Shown here: positions 10,740-21,458 of the stretch, piece after piece
Position numbering within the stretch: position 1 is the stretch's first letter
Layout: the number at the start of each line of letters is the position of its first letter
Origin: Sycobia sp. Sy_11
Taxonomy: Eukaryota > Arthropoda > Insecta > Hymenoptera > Epichrysomallidae
Assembly: GCA_018907035.1 (NCBI GenBank)
Contig: JACCIC010000064.1
Location: forward strand, 1,472,501 to 1,536,500
Length of the DNA stretch: 64,000 nt
Direction of reading: 5' to 3'
The notes under the pieces: generated by a model
Databases searched by the model: none
What the model was told of the DNA's origin: nothing
Seen by the model: only the letters and a program-made list of their open reading frames with translations
Position numbers and translations under genes: made by a program

Positions 10740-11451
10740 CCATGACTCGACTGATAATTCACTGTATGTTCCGGTTGCGAATCGACGGGTCAGGATGGAA
10801 ATAGCCGCAGTCGCACTTAACGAAATACAACGTCTAATGGGATTTTGTATGTTTAATTGAAATACAATGATATTCCATTGCAATAATGTAGTATGGTTTT
10901 TACTAATGGATTACGTAGGTAGTTGGAACGGAAATATATGTTTATCTTATTAATGTGAACTCACCAATCAGCAAGAAGGAAATTAATTTGTTAGAGTTGG
11001 TAGATGGAATAAATTAATAAGTAGATACGTTAATAGATCAATTCAACATTCCGATTGATAGAAAGTTAATAATAATAATAGTGATTTTGGAGGGATTGAA
11101 GTGAAAACGAATGCTTTGAGTAAGCTTCTTTATTTAATCATTGTCTAGATTCGTTAAACCTATGTAACTGCGGCACATTATAATATAGTTTTATGTAGAA
11201 GTATAATTTTTTTTTAAAATAATATTATTTGAATTAAGAAATCAAGATAAAACAAAATTTTTAGTAAAGACAGAGAGAGAGAAAAAGAAATTACAACATT
11301 TTTAAAATAGATATTCGGGAGAGTGATAAGTAGAGAAAAGTCTGATTATTGTTGGAAAGTAAATTATAAGGGAAGTAAACGGGAGGGAGCGACAGAGAGA
11401 GACAGATTTGAAGAAAATTTGAATAAGGAGAGAGATATATCAAAGAAAACC

Positions 11452-11452
<1 letters not shown>
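10740..11452. other. AT-rich DNA, no gene seen
   Basis: Mostly A+T-rich with a short (GA)n patch near 11272-11284. Small ORFs overlap on both strands without recognisable motifs. Confidence 0.4.

Positions 11453-11499
<47 letters not shown>
11453..11499. repeat. (TA)n microsatellite
   Basis: About 47 bases of pure TA. It produces the apparent YIYIYI reading frame, which is not a protein. Confidence 0.95.
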
Positions 11500-11502
<3 letters not shown>

Positions 11503-11715
11503 TTGTCCAAGAGAAGGAGCACGACGCGAGTGCTATCCCACTACGAGAGACACCTCAAGGCACTTACGCGCGCCATCGCGTCTTATGCTCGGCACTGTCT
11601 CCCGTTCCCTTACCTCACCGCTCCACGAATCAGGCACAGCCGTCTGCGGAAGGGCAGTGAGGTTATGTTACATAACCGAGGCCACCGCCGGGACGTACTC
11701 GCGCGAGAAACGTGG
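11497..11715 (+). repeat. GC-rich dispersed repeat, copy A
   Basis: Begins CTTGTCCAAGAGAAGGAGCA and includes CCCTTACCTCACCGCTCCACG. The minus-strand segment at 58668-58860 is a diverged copy (same order: TTGTCC, AAGGC-CT, CGCGCG, GTGCTCG-CAC, CCCTTACCT, CAC-ACG). Both copies follow or precede TA-rich DNA. It gives similar translations on both copies, but stops and shifts differ, so I treat it as a non-coding repeat family. Confidence 0.6.
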
Positions 11716-11719
11716 ATGA

Positions 11720-12447
11720 TCGGTGTATGTCACATGAATCGTCATATAAGAATCAATAATAGAAATAGTTTGTAAATAAATAATGAAATTGGAAAGGAAG
11801 TTACGAGTAATCTTGAAGATATTACAAAGGACAATAGTGACTGACAAGAGATAAGAAAACGTAATGAAAACATTAAATGTATCTGCATGTGCAACTGTGA
11901 ATAATTCTGAAAATATTATGAACAGAGAGAATAAAATAATAGAAAAAATAGTAATGCTAATTCTAAGGATAAAGATCAAGAAGTTAGTTCCTACCTCAAT
12001 CAGCATTAGTTGGATGTTAACAATGGTAATGGCAAATAAGATGTTTCAAGAGTTTAATAATAATGAGAGAAAAATCAAATGCTAAAGTAAAGAACCGTGG
12101 AGTTACATTTATGAACTATGAATTCTTAAATAATCATTAAATTGGTGAACTATATACAATTAGACATTTATGTAATTTGTTCAAATGAATTTGCTTTTAT
12201 TTAGGTAACGAACAATGACTTAATTTTACAGTGCATAGGCAATGAAGCTAATGTTGATAGTTATAAAACAGATTATTAAAGATTCTATTTAGTAATTTAA
12301 TCTATGTAAAGGACAAGATTCAGGACTTATTAGAAGAGTAAAGATTTATATAAAAGTAAAAGAAAAAAAACAGGAGGAATATTTACTACAATAAACTAGT
12401 TCGAAGACGACAGGAAGTTATTAAGAAGTATTTGCGACTGGATGCTA

Positions 12448-12498
<51 letters not shown>

Positions 12499-13364
12499 CT
12501 TATTCGAGAGGCAGGGCTATAAATTTATTTATTAGATTATATCATATGAATAGACAGATCATATTTAAAGGTATTTATCAATGTCATAGCTAGGCGTGTG
12601 AAACTATAAATTAGTTATATTGATTTTTGTAAACACATACTTACTTTTTTTTGTAATTCTAAATTTTGTATTATTCTTCGATAATTATATATTGTTTTGC
12701 ATTGGCTCGATTAATCAAATCAAAAATAAAAAAAAATTTTATTTTATTTTAATTAATCTTATCACTGTACACTAAATTTGTAAAATATATAAGGTAATTA
12801 TGCGTCCTTACTCTAAAACGGCCATGATAAGTTGTTTAAAAAAAAATTTTAATCAGGTCACAAATAAAGAACTGAAATTCATATGAAATGGAATAAATGA
12901 ACTCAAGTCCATAATAATAAAAAGTTGCTTTTCTTACAAACCACATGTAAGAAATAATATTTAAGTAATTATATAAATTTAATATAATTAAGTTAAATAA
13001 TTTAAGATAAGCTACGACAATAAAATGTAAAAGTCTACATGGTGTTCTCATTGTACATGAATGACCTTTGTACGTTTATGAAGCAAGAAACTCGTATGCT
13101 TTCGCTATATCATAAATCCAGGATAATTAAGTTAATTTCATTAATTTATCAGATAGATAATTTGGCCGACATATGAAATAAACCTTATAATATTCAGTTT
13201 TTTGTATTTAAGGATTCTTAGCATCGGAATAATAAAAATTTGTGAAGTTGTTTAGTTACATTTAGTATAGCATAAGAGGAATTAGATAAAAATTAAGATT
13301 ATAAACACAATTAAGTTATTGAATGTTAACAATTATGAACAATCTCAAATGGCAGAAAAATTAT
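11720..13364. other. AT-rich DNA with a (TA)n tract
   Basis: No gene recognised. A (TA)n tract lies at 12453-12496. The remaining ORFs (11668-12006, 11864-12085, 12836-13051) are short and low in complexity. Confidence 0.4.
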
Positions 13365-13845
13365 CTATTGTAACGGGCACCAAGTATCGGTGCTCGTTTT
13401 CAACTAGAGAGAGACAGACGGCCTGTTATAGCGACTGTCCACCTCTAGTTAGAGGTAAGGAAGTGGGGGAAAAGAGGCAGTTAGTCGATTTTGAGTCGAA
13501 GCGAAAAGCGGACACTAGCTTATTTTTTTTGAATTGTTGAATTGTTATTGTATTGAATTGTTAAAGTCCTGTTACGTTATTGTTCTTATTTTGGAAGATT
13601 GTTTTTGTTATTTGTTAATTATTGAAATTTGTCGTTGTTGCTCTTTGGATTGAGACTATTGTCCAACATCCAATATCCGAAGAATTACGGGCCCGCAACG
13701 TGAGCTACGAGTCAATTGCCACCGAATCGTATCAGGTACCTGAAATTTGATTTGGGCTATTCGCTTATATGCGCCTCGACGGTAGTTAGTGCAGGAATTA
13801 TTTGTATCGAAACAGATTGATCGTATTTAATTATATTTGATTTAT

Positions 13846-14085
13846 TTTTCATATGCGTAATTATATATGCTATTCATATTTATGTGTTAATTAGTTGAGC
13901 ATAATTAATATAAACGTTCGATTAGATTGTGTGCGTTTGTAAGGAATTCGAGCGGGAATTATTTATCATACGCCTAATTATTTATGCTATTCATATTTAT
14001 ATGTGTTAATTAGTTGAGCATAATTAATATAAACGTTCGATTAGATTGTGTGCGTTTGTAACGAATTCGAGAGGGAATTATACAC
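13846..14085. repeat. 117-bp tandem duplication inside the solo LTR
   Basis: Two copies with a 117-base spacing. Shared text includes GTTAATTAGTTGAGCATAAT and CGTTCGATTAGATTGTGTGC, ending GGGAATTAT in both. The copies differ by a few bases and a 2-base insertion. Confidence 0.8.
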
Positions 14086-14623
14086 GCACACAAGCATAAC
14101 CACAGAGTGTGATTAGCTTATACGTGTGTGTGTGCGACGGTGTATTCCGCCCGTACGTATAAGTAGTCGAGAGAGAATCGCGCAACTATAATACATTGAG
14201 ATACGGTAGCGGCTCCTAGCGCATGAAGACCGCATTATATTAACATAAAGCGCGCGAAATTTGAATTTCATACGATATCAAATCATTTACATTCTCGACA
14301 AAATCACGCTCTATAAACTAATAGGAACGCAGGTGTACTTAGGTAGTTAAATAATAATTTATAATATCATTTGCAATTGAATAAATATATTTAAATTATT
14401 ACAATAGATTATTGATATCTTTCTAATTCTAACCAATAAATTCTGATATTCACGATTCAGGACCCTGCCGCCTCCGCCGTGAATTACAGTAGTTGTTGTA
14501 TTTAATATTAATAATTTTAATATTATTTACTGTTTAATAATAAACAATTACTGTAATTCTAACTGATAGGTGTGTGATTGATTTTTTTTATTATTCATTT
14601 CCCTCAAGAATTGCAGAACATTT

Positions 14624-14754
14624 ATAGGACTATTGGAAGTAAAGCAGAATATTCCTATTAATAATTAATTGTTTAAAAAATTTAATAATTGTTTATTGCC
14701 AAGGTAGGTGAAACCTTGGTAATGATAAATAATTAATTAAAGGTAAGTCCTATA
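14624..14754. repeat. Imperfect inverted repeat inside the solo LTR
   Basis: TATAGGACT at 14624 pairs with AGTCCTATA at 14746, AATAATTAATT with AATTAATTATT-type text, and CCAAGGT with ACCTTGG around a loop near 14706. It could form a hairpin in the LTR transcript. Confidence 0.55.
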
Positions 14755-14829
14755 ATAATTGTAACGGTCTCCAGAAGTATAATAAGGTACCAGGACCGTA
14801 CCTATCCCTGAAAGGACCCCGTCACACTA

Positions 14830-15430
14830 TCTATTGGCTTATATTCGGATGTTAGAAAATAATTCTTATACGAGAATTGTCAAAATAATTAAGGAGAGCT
14901 AATATAGCTAAAACTTTCTAAATTTTTTAAAATTTGAGTTTCTTATTTTCATTCATATTTACATATCAAATTTAGTTGAGTAAGATTTAAGAATAATTAT
15001 CCAATATAAATTTTTTGACAAGTAGGACAGTATTAGCCTACAAAGTCGAAAAATAATGCGATTTACATCTCTAATTAAATTGCAGTTATCGTTGTAATAT
15101 TATCTTCTTAACGAGATGTTAGGAAATAGTTAAGTTAAATGTAAGATAAAGTTTGTAGATGTATGAGGGTAACAATTTGGATTAAAGAACATCTATATAT
15201 GTTCATTATAAATAAATTTAGTATATAGGAAAGAAAGGATGATGTATGTATGTTATTATATTCAGAGAAATATTAATTTTTATAATAATTTACGATTATT
15301 AACATCTATGATACCCTAATGGTCAAATTGTATCGCGTGCCGCGAGCGCCTCGTCCGACGCGATCCGATTTGCCGTCGCCACCATCGTGCACGTTCCCCT
15401 CCCCAAGCCCTTAGTCTTGAGATTTTTGGG
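14830..15430. other. AT-rich DNA, no gene seen
   Basis: Plain A+T-rich sequence to about 15310, then a short GC-rich stretch (15330-15420) with no recognisable feature. Confidence 0.35.
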
Positions 15431-15439
15431 AGACGAGTG

Positions 15440-15895
15440 GCTAGCACTTACTCTGCCCTCAATCTCCGAAGGAGATAGAAGCAAGAAGAGGGTCGTACGA
15501 AAGAAGTTCTAGATCTATCGAGGGAGCCAAAGAGAAAACTTATGCCAGTAAGGAGCAGAGAAGATGGATGGATAGAAGGGTCGAGTGATGAGAGAATTTT
15601 GCAGAAAGGGAGGTGGTGAAGATAGATAGTGGACCTAAGAATTGAGAAGACTAAGAGAGCGAGATAAAGGAGAGTGGCATAATGCGTGGGGGAGGGACAA
15701 AGGGCGAGAGAATCGCATTGCGGGGAGCGAGAGATTACAGAAACGGCTAATACGGGACGAGTAGAAGAAACGGGAGAAGGAGGAGGCAAGGGAAGAGTAG
15801 ATCGCGCGAGTGAGGCGAGACAAAAGAGGGCAGCGGAAGAAGAGATAGGAGAAGAGAGGCAGGAAGAAAGTCAAGCGAGGAAGAAGCCGGTAGGC
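15440..15895. repeat. Purine-rich strand-asymmetric tract
   Basis: About 450 bases are strongly A+G on the plus strand. The long minus-strand ORFs here (Ser/Leu/Arg-rich) follow from this bias and are not proteins. Similar tracts lie at 36960-37620 and, with reversed strand, at 56090-56470. Confidence 0.6.
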
Positions 15896-16044
15896 ATCAG
15901 GTGTCTTCACCCGCGGACTACGACGACCTTAGCACGCGGTGTTTCCACGTAAAGAGCTATCGTCGGGCGAGAGGTGAGTGTGTGTCCCGCGTTTCTTTGA
16001 CAGTTCGGTTTGTCTTTTCGGGTAAGTGGTCGCGTCAGTGCTAA

Positions 16045-16145
16045 CTCGCCCTCACTCCTCAGTGATGACTCGTCCGCCGTGACTGGAGTCTCGCGATGAC
16101 TGTTCCCGGCCTTACTTTTGATTCCTCGCCCATGCAGGGTTCTGT
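16045..16145 (+). repeat. GC-rich 100-bp repeat, left copy
   Basis: The text CCTCACTCCTCAGTGATGAC to ATGCAGGGTT recurs at 25358-25453 in the same orientation with about 10 differences. The flanks diverge sharply after GCAGGGTT. The two copies bracket the Gypsy element at 16785-23471. Confidence 0.8.
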
Positions 16146-16461
16146 AAGCAGCTAACATGGTTAAGTGCTGATGGAATGGAGCTCAGGCGGGGATGCACAG
16201 GTATCTCGAGATGTCGCGAGAGCGCAAGTGTCTCCCCAATCCCCTGCTCCATTCTCGAATGATTTCTGGTGCCATTATTACACTCACGGAATCTATGTTC
16301 CATCGTAGACCATCGCGAGAAACGAACACGCCACCGTGGTTTCAGTCTGCTATGGCCCCGTCATCATGCTCGTTTTCTATCGCGGCTTACCGGCACTGGA
16401 CATTGGTTCCTATTTTCCTGTATCTTTTCCTACTTTATCATAGCGAGAAGCTCTCCGAAAC

Positions 16462-16795
16462 TATTCTAACTATTCTAACCTAACGCTATTATGTTCTCAA
16501 CTTAATCTAACGGAATTATATACTAACGACACTATTCTACCTATTCTAGCCTAACGCTGTTATGTTTTTAACATATTCTAACGGAATTAAATGCTAACGA
16601 CACTATTCTAACTATTTTAATCTATCGAAACTAGGCGCTAACGAAACTAAATAAACTAACGGAACTAGAGGCTAATGGAACTATGTATACTACCGGAACT
16701 ATTGTAAGCTAACAAAACTAATCTAATGCTAACGATACTAACCTAACGATACTACATAACGAAATTAACACTAACGAAACTAGTCTACTGCAATA
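16462..16795 (+). repeat. 71-bp tandem repeat grading into CTAACG-rich DNA
   Basis: Units start TATTCTAACTATTCTAACC at 16462, TATTCTACC at 16533 and TATTCTAAC at 16604, a period of 71. The rest, to 16795, is built from degenerate CTAACGAAACTA-like words. It is not the TTAGG telomere repeat of insects. Confidence 0.75.
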
Positions 16796-17900
16796 CACTT
16801 TTGTCCAACATGTATATATTGATCTTAATACTTGGAGTTATCGCCTGCCCTTCCCCTCTTACCCCTGCGCAGATCCTAAGGATGTTACCGCCTCCCCCCT
16901 TCGACTGTGGCTGCTTTCTTGGTGCGCAGCTCGAGTAGACACTCGTATCCGTCCCCAGGCGACCACACCGGTAGCAAAAGTAGACTTTCTCTGTTGGGGG
17001 CAGCGATTGTAGCGGTGCCCCGGCTGCTGGCAATTCCAGTACTTTCGGTTATTGGCTGGAGATGCAACGGTCATTCTTCTTGTGAACTGCTGGCGGTCTG
17101 TGAACTGCTTGAGGATAGATGATTGATGGCATTATGTTTTGATCCTCCTAAACCGGCGAGGGATGCCGTCTCTATCCGTAGGACCTGCCTAGCTCCGTCT
17201 GCAACTGTAGGAGTTTCCGCTCGGTGGTTGATCCTTGTTGACGACCCCATCCTTGGTAATGTGGATCCTAGCGGCCACCAGTTCGCTGCCCCTTGCGAGT
17301 GGCGTGGTAATTGGGCTGAGCTCACTCGGTCCATAAAGCCATGTAGTAGGCCGGGGGTTACGCCCGGTATTGATGCCGAGCACGGCCAATTACCCCACAT
17401 CTTGACCAGTGTTCCGACGCCTTCCTTTTCCGCCGGCTGGGGCGCTTCTTCCTGGGTCGGGGTCGGTGGCTCATCAGACTGCGTGCCCGTCGTTCGCATG
17501 AACTCTATTTCATCCTCTCGTTTTATCTTCAGTCCCTATCTCCGAGATCCATACTATTCTTTCCGGCTGGGATCAGATAACCACCACTTTCTTGGGTCTA
17601 GGGTGAAATTAATTGCGGTTCATGCTTGGTGGGGGATAGGTAGACGGTTTCTCTGGCTATCTAAAGGGAGGGATAGGGGCTATCATCTCTTCCCTTGACT
17701 CAAACAGCTTTGTGCGGTATTATGAATGACGGTCTCCTCGTCATAGTAATAATGGCGCCTGGCCATTTCTTCATCTAGTATCCTTTCTAGATCTTGCCTC
17801 TCCGGTGAGAGTTTTCTCCCTGCTACCTCTCACTGGTCTACCGATCCTACCTGCCGCGACTCTTCTTGAGTCTTTCTCTATCGCTAAAATCGATTCCCCT
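16785..17900 (-). pseudogene. Zinc-knuckle ORF remnants 3' of the integrase
   Basis: Minus-strand frames contain YWNCQQPGHRYNRCPQQRK (C-x2-C-x4-H-x4-C) followed, after a frame change, by FCYRCGRLGTD with further Cys. Paired knuckles of this kind close many insect Gypsy Gag proteins. Upstream is a Pro/Ser-rich frame (17499-17071) and a charged stretch SPERQDLERILDEEMARRHYYYDEE near 17810-17730. Its place after the integrase is odd for a Gag. It may be the tail of a second, older element of the same orientation, or an extra 3' ORF of this one. Confidence 0.5.
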
Positions 17901-18364
17901 CGTCAACTCTGAGATCCCCTGATAGGTGATATTTCCGAGCGCGTTTGTAGACACGGCGCTCGAGGCCTCTAGCGGGTCTGACCGTCTTAAGTACTCTGCT
18001 ACAATCTGCCTCTGCCTCGGCTTCTGCCTACTTTCGGGATCATTCTTCCAACCTAAGGGAGAAGCCGTAAAAGATTTATAATTTTTGCCCGTTGTCCCTA
18101 TAAATGGTGTGTCACTGATATTTCTAACGATAGTACCATTGCGCACATGAATATTTTTATGTATTTGACCCTGTTCGCCTGCATTTGTGCGCGGTCCGGG
18201 ATAGTTGCATACCCTGATCTATTGAGCTGAGAAAGTTAGTGCTAATAACTTCGTGAGTTTTACGGGGATAGGTAAAGTTAATTCTGTAGGGCTCTTTGGT
18301 CTTACCTTTGTAGTACTTACAACGGGGTTCTCCGGGAATGCATCTTTAGGTCGTTATTCTCCGC
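17901..18364 (-). other. Degraded Gypsy 3' part, no domain readable
   Basis: Lies between the integrase C-terminus and the zinc-knuckle remnants. A 99-codon minus frame (17847-18146) is rich in Arg and Ser and shows no known domain. Probably part of the same element. Confidence 0.3.
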
Positions 18365-18841
18365 TTAGGAATAACATCGGTACTCGTTACTATTAGTAGC
18401 GGAACTACAACTAGGGTTTGACGCGGTATTTTTATTTCTAACGGTATTAAAACTAGTTTCTCCCGTATGAAAGGGTTTAAGGTCACTTGTATGAACTCGC
18501 GTGACTTTACGTTGGTCTTGCTGGTCCGTAACGTCGTATATTACTGGTGAAATCACCCGCTAGATTTGACATGGCCCTATGAATTTGGGAGCCAGCTTGG
18601 CTGCGAATGCTTGTGCTTCCGAGACCACTCGATTCCTAGGGCAAACGATATCTCCTACTTGATTAGAGATATTTCTGCTGCCTTTATTATGGTACTTTGC
18701 CTGGTTAGTGGTAGCCTTCGCTAAATTGCGTGCCACTAAATCGTATGAAGCGGAAAGTCGTTTTAATCGTTTGGCCCAGTCCTTTGGTTCAATTTTATAG
18801 ATATCCATAGGGGTATTTAGAGCGCCCCTAGCCGTGGGCAT
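18365..18841 (-). pseudogene. Gypsy integrase C-terminal domain
   Basis: Minus-strand frames show KDWAKRLKRLSASYDLVARNL, a Gln/Ala-Lys-Tyr-His-Asn-Lys segment, GDIVCPRNRVVSEAQAFAAK, LAPKFIGP and then RVHTSDLKPFH. This matches the C-terminal region of Gypsy integrases, where a V-x-VxN segment is followed by F-x-GP and VHVxDLKP. A stop splits it at about 18557-18559. It would bind DNA in an intact element. Confidence 0.7.
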
Positions 18842-19021
18842 TTGCCTTGGGGTTTTCCCAAAATTTAAAAAGACCGGCGTTAATCCGGTTGACGAATGGA
18901 CAGACGTGTTTAACGCAAATACGAATTCTGTCAGGTGCAGATCCTAATCACGGTGGTCCTTTCCGACGAATATCGAAATCATTGTCTTGAGGACTCTATT
19001 AACACGCTCCATCGGGGTGGC

Positions 19022-19528
19022 CTACGCGTGGTAAAGAGCTATGGTTGTCTGTATTATCCCAAGTCTGTCAGTGACGAGTTTATTTTCAAGCTCTGTTCCA
19101 TTGCCGGTTACCAAATATTTCGGGCATCCCCATCGGAAGACTACTAGTTCATCTAAGGCTTTGAGGACGTTGTGCACGGTAGCTTGTCGCAGCGGGCGGA
19201 CTTCCACGTACTTCGTGAATAGATCCTCAAATACTAATATGTATTTGTATAACCCTTTACTCTTGGGAAAAGACTTCATGATATCTGCGGCTACCGTTGT
19301 TCACGGTCCTTCTATATTTCGGTGTCCCATAAGTCCCACAGAAGCTTGCTGCGAGGGCTTATGCAGTTGGCACTCGGTACATACCTTGACATATCGAGTA
19401 ACATCCTTCCACATGCTAGACCAATAATAATGCTGTCGTACTCGGTGAAGACTTTTCTCTATTCTCAGGTGTCCGGTAGTGGCCTCATTGTGGCATACGA
19501 AAAGGACTCGTTCTCGATTATGCCTCAA
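19022..19528 (-). pseudogene. Gypsy integrase, zinc-binding and core domains
   Basis: The HHCC zinc-binding part is readable at 19528-19301 (CHNEATTGHLRIEKSLHR, then YYWSSMWKDVTRYV, then CTECQLHK). The core follows at 19279-19022 in another frame: YILVFEDLFTKYVEVRPL holds the first catalytic Asp. The second catalytic site reads LVTGNGTEL where SDNGxEF is usual, so the Asp is replaced by Gly. With the frameshift this makes the enzyme inactive. Confidence 0.8.
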
Positions 19529-19920
19529 TATGACCAGTTTCCACTAATCCAAATCGGGACATAGCGGATTGGTAAGGAGGTCAGGGCACTGTCTGTACAA
19601 TTCCCCGTTCTCCACCTTCCAATCGGGGAAACATTCAGGACTATTACTGATGTCCTGCATCTTCTGTCAACGCCAGTTTATTTTTACTACTTGCCCTATG
19701 GTGGCTAACGCAGATTCCTCGAGTGGAATGCGGGAGAGTGCCTTTGGCACGTTGTGAAGTGCGTCTTTCCGGTGCACGATCTCGATGTTGTGGGAGAGGT
19801 GGCTCACCGGGCGAGACGGCTGCTAGGGTTTTTAAGATTGTGAAGCCACTTAAGGCTGCTATGTTCTGTGATCACCTTAAATTTTTCCCCTAGCAGGTAG
19901 CCCCTGAAGTTCTCCACTGC
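19529..19920 (-). other. Gypsy RNase H to integrase linker, degraded
   Basis: About 390 bases between the RNase H and integrase pieces. Stops in all minus frames. It is expected to be the RNase H end and linker. Confidence 0.4.
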
Positions 19921-20109
19921 TCACAATACTGCCAGACACTCTTTCTCTGTTACTGTATAGTTGACCTCAGACTTGGTCAACGTGCGGCTGGCATACGCGA
20001 TCGGGTGTTGCTCCCCCTCTATTTCCTGACACAACACGGCACCTAGTGCGTGGTGGCTCGCGTCTGTCTCAAGGACGAATGGTTTATTTTGTGTTGGCTT
20101 GGCCAGCAC
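19921..20109 (-). pseudogene. Gypsy RNase H fragment
   Basis: Frame contains PFVLETDASHHALGAVLCQE, HPIAYASRTLTKSEVNYTVTEKECLAV. The TDAS and EKECLAV motifs carry the first Asp and the Glu of the RNase H active site in Ty3/Gypsy elements. It follows the RT in the expected order. Confidence 0.8.
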
Positions 20110-20202
20110 TGGTGTTTGCGTAAGCTTAATACGGAGGGGTTCGATCGCCTCATGTTGCTCCGGACCCCAATTCCAATTTTATGTCCTTTTTCAACAGCGC
20201 CG

Positions 20203-20760
20203 TCAGTCCGTTCTGAGCCCCAACTGATCTACTATGTACCCCAGGTATTTAACTTGGGGACAGCAGAATTCCGATTTCTCTCGGTTGACCTGCAACCAGT
20301 GATAATTTAGTTTCTGGAGCACACGGTGTAGTAGGTCCAGGTGTTCCTCAAAGGTGTTCGTGGCCACGATGATATCGTCTATGTACACAAACACTTTGGA
20401 ATGCCACTCTGGCCCAAAGATCTTATCCATGGCTAGCTGGAAACTAGCTGGCGCATTGGTCAAACCGTACGGCAGTCGGCAGTCGGTACTGAAAAAGGCC
20501 CTTCTGAGGGACTGGGAAGGCCGTCACCTCTTTACTCTCTGCTGCCAATGGTATCTAGTGGTATGCCTGCGACAGGTCAATCTTGGAGAGGTACCGCGCG
20601 TCTCCAATATTGTCCAGCAGAGCATAGATGTGGAGAAGGGGATAGCCGTCCTTCCTTGTGATACTATTGACCGCGCGAAAATCGATACAAAACCGTATCT
20701 TGCCCTCGGCCTTTGGTACTATAACCGGGTAGCTGCTCCAGGCGTTCTCAGAGGGTTAAT
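20203..20760 (-). pseudogene. Gypsy reverse transcriptase, broken
   Basis: The best frame (20463-20203) reads MTNAPASFQLAMDKIF, VFVYIDDIIVATNTFEEHLDLL, VLQKLNYHWLQVNREKSEFC and YLGYIVDQLG. YIDDI is the catalytic motif and is intact. Upstream, to about 20760, other minus frames give KIRFCIDFRAVNSI-like and SKIDLSQAYH-like pieces, so the fingers and palm are present but frameshifted. Confidence 0.8.
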
Positions 20761-21186
20761 GCCCTTGCGAAGGAGTCTGTTTATTTTCGCGCGTGCCTTG
20801 CTTAGTAAAGGTGGCAGAATCCTTCGCAGTCTCTGTTGGATAGACCGGTGCCCCTGTACGCCAATAATGTGAGGGGACTCATCTGCCTCCCTCAGAGTCT
20901 CTTCCTCCCTCAACATTACGTCGAGTAGCTCTTTAAGTCTTTGGCGTTGGTGGGCTGTCACCTCAGCTACACCTCCTATTGCGGTCACAACTGATAGGCG
21001 AGCTACTAACTCGCCTTTATTTTCCATGAATGGCCTTTGGATGTTACGAGCCGTTGCCCATGTCTTCTTGCCGATGTCGATCTTGAATTTCGCCGTCCTT
21101 AAAACATCCATACCGAGAAAAGCGTCGTACTGCAGTTTAGTGTATATTTGGAATGGAACGCTGATCCTTATTCCATCTATGCACAT
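20719..21186 (-). pseudogene. Gypsy protease-RT linker
   Basis: A 155-codon minus frame with LQYDAFLGMDVLRTAKFKID, typical of the ILGxDFL segment after the protease, and IQQRLRRILPPLLSKARAKI resembling the P-R-R-x-P/M...GII region before the RT. Phase differs from the protease frame. Confidence 0.65.
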
Positions 21187-21269
21187 TCACAGTTGTACCT
21201 CCATTTCATTCTGACACAGTTGCCCATTTGGCATAATTATATAGGTGGCACTGGGCTTCCAGTACCTTC

Positions 21270-21458
21270 TTACAAATTCCGCGGGGCGGCTCCTAAATAC
21301 GATTTGCACGCACCGGGATCAATGAGAGCAGGAAATTGCTGACCTTCTATCTCTATTTGGACGATGTACCAATTCTCCCCATCTCCCACCGGTGCCATTG
21401 ATTCCAGGCAGTGTGCTTTTGGGTCACTTGGCTTATTGGCCGCCTTCCCTTGGCTCAT
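21270..21458 (-). pseudogene. Gypsy aspartic protease fragment
   Basis: Reads WYIVQIEIEGQQFPALIDPGACKSYL. The context is that of a retroviral-type protease, where ALIDTGA or ALIDSGA is expected. Here Thr/Ser is Pro (DPGA). The Asp is kept, but the Thr/Ser supports the active site, so the enzyme is probably inactive. The frame overlaps the end of gag in a different phase. Confidence 0.7.

Larger units (their letters stand above)
13369..14826. mobile_element. Solo LTR of a Ty3/Gypsy-type element
   Basis: The segment begins TGTAACGGG and ends CCCCGTCACA, a near-perfect terminal inversion with TG..CA ends. It is flanked on both sides by CTAT (13365-13368 and 14827-14830), a 4-bp target-site duplication of the size made by LTR retrotransposon integrases. 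No gag or pol lies next to it, so it is a solo LTR left by recombination. The length of 1458 bp is long but allowed. Orientation is not certain. The LTR at 49483-50670 also begins TGTAACG. Confidence 0.6.

Noticed and set aside
16455..16795. Telomere-like CTAACC repeats
   Set aside because: The units are 71 bp and degenerate; they are not runs of the insect TTAGG telomere repeat.
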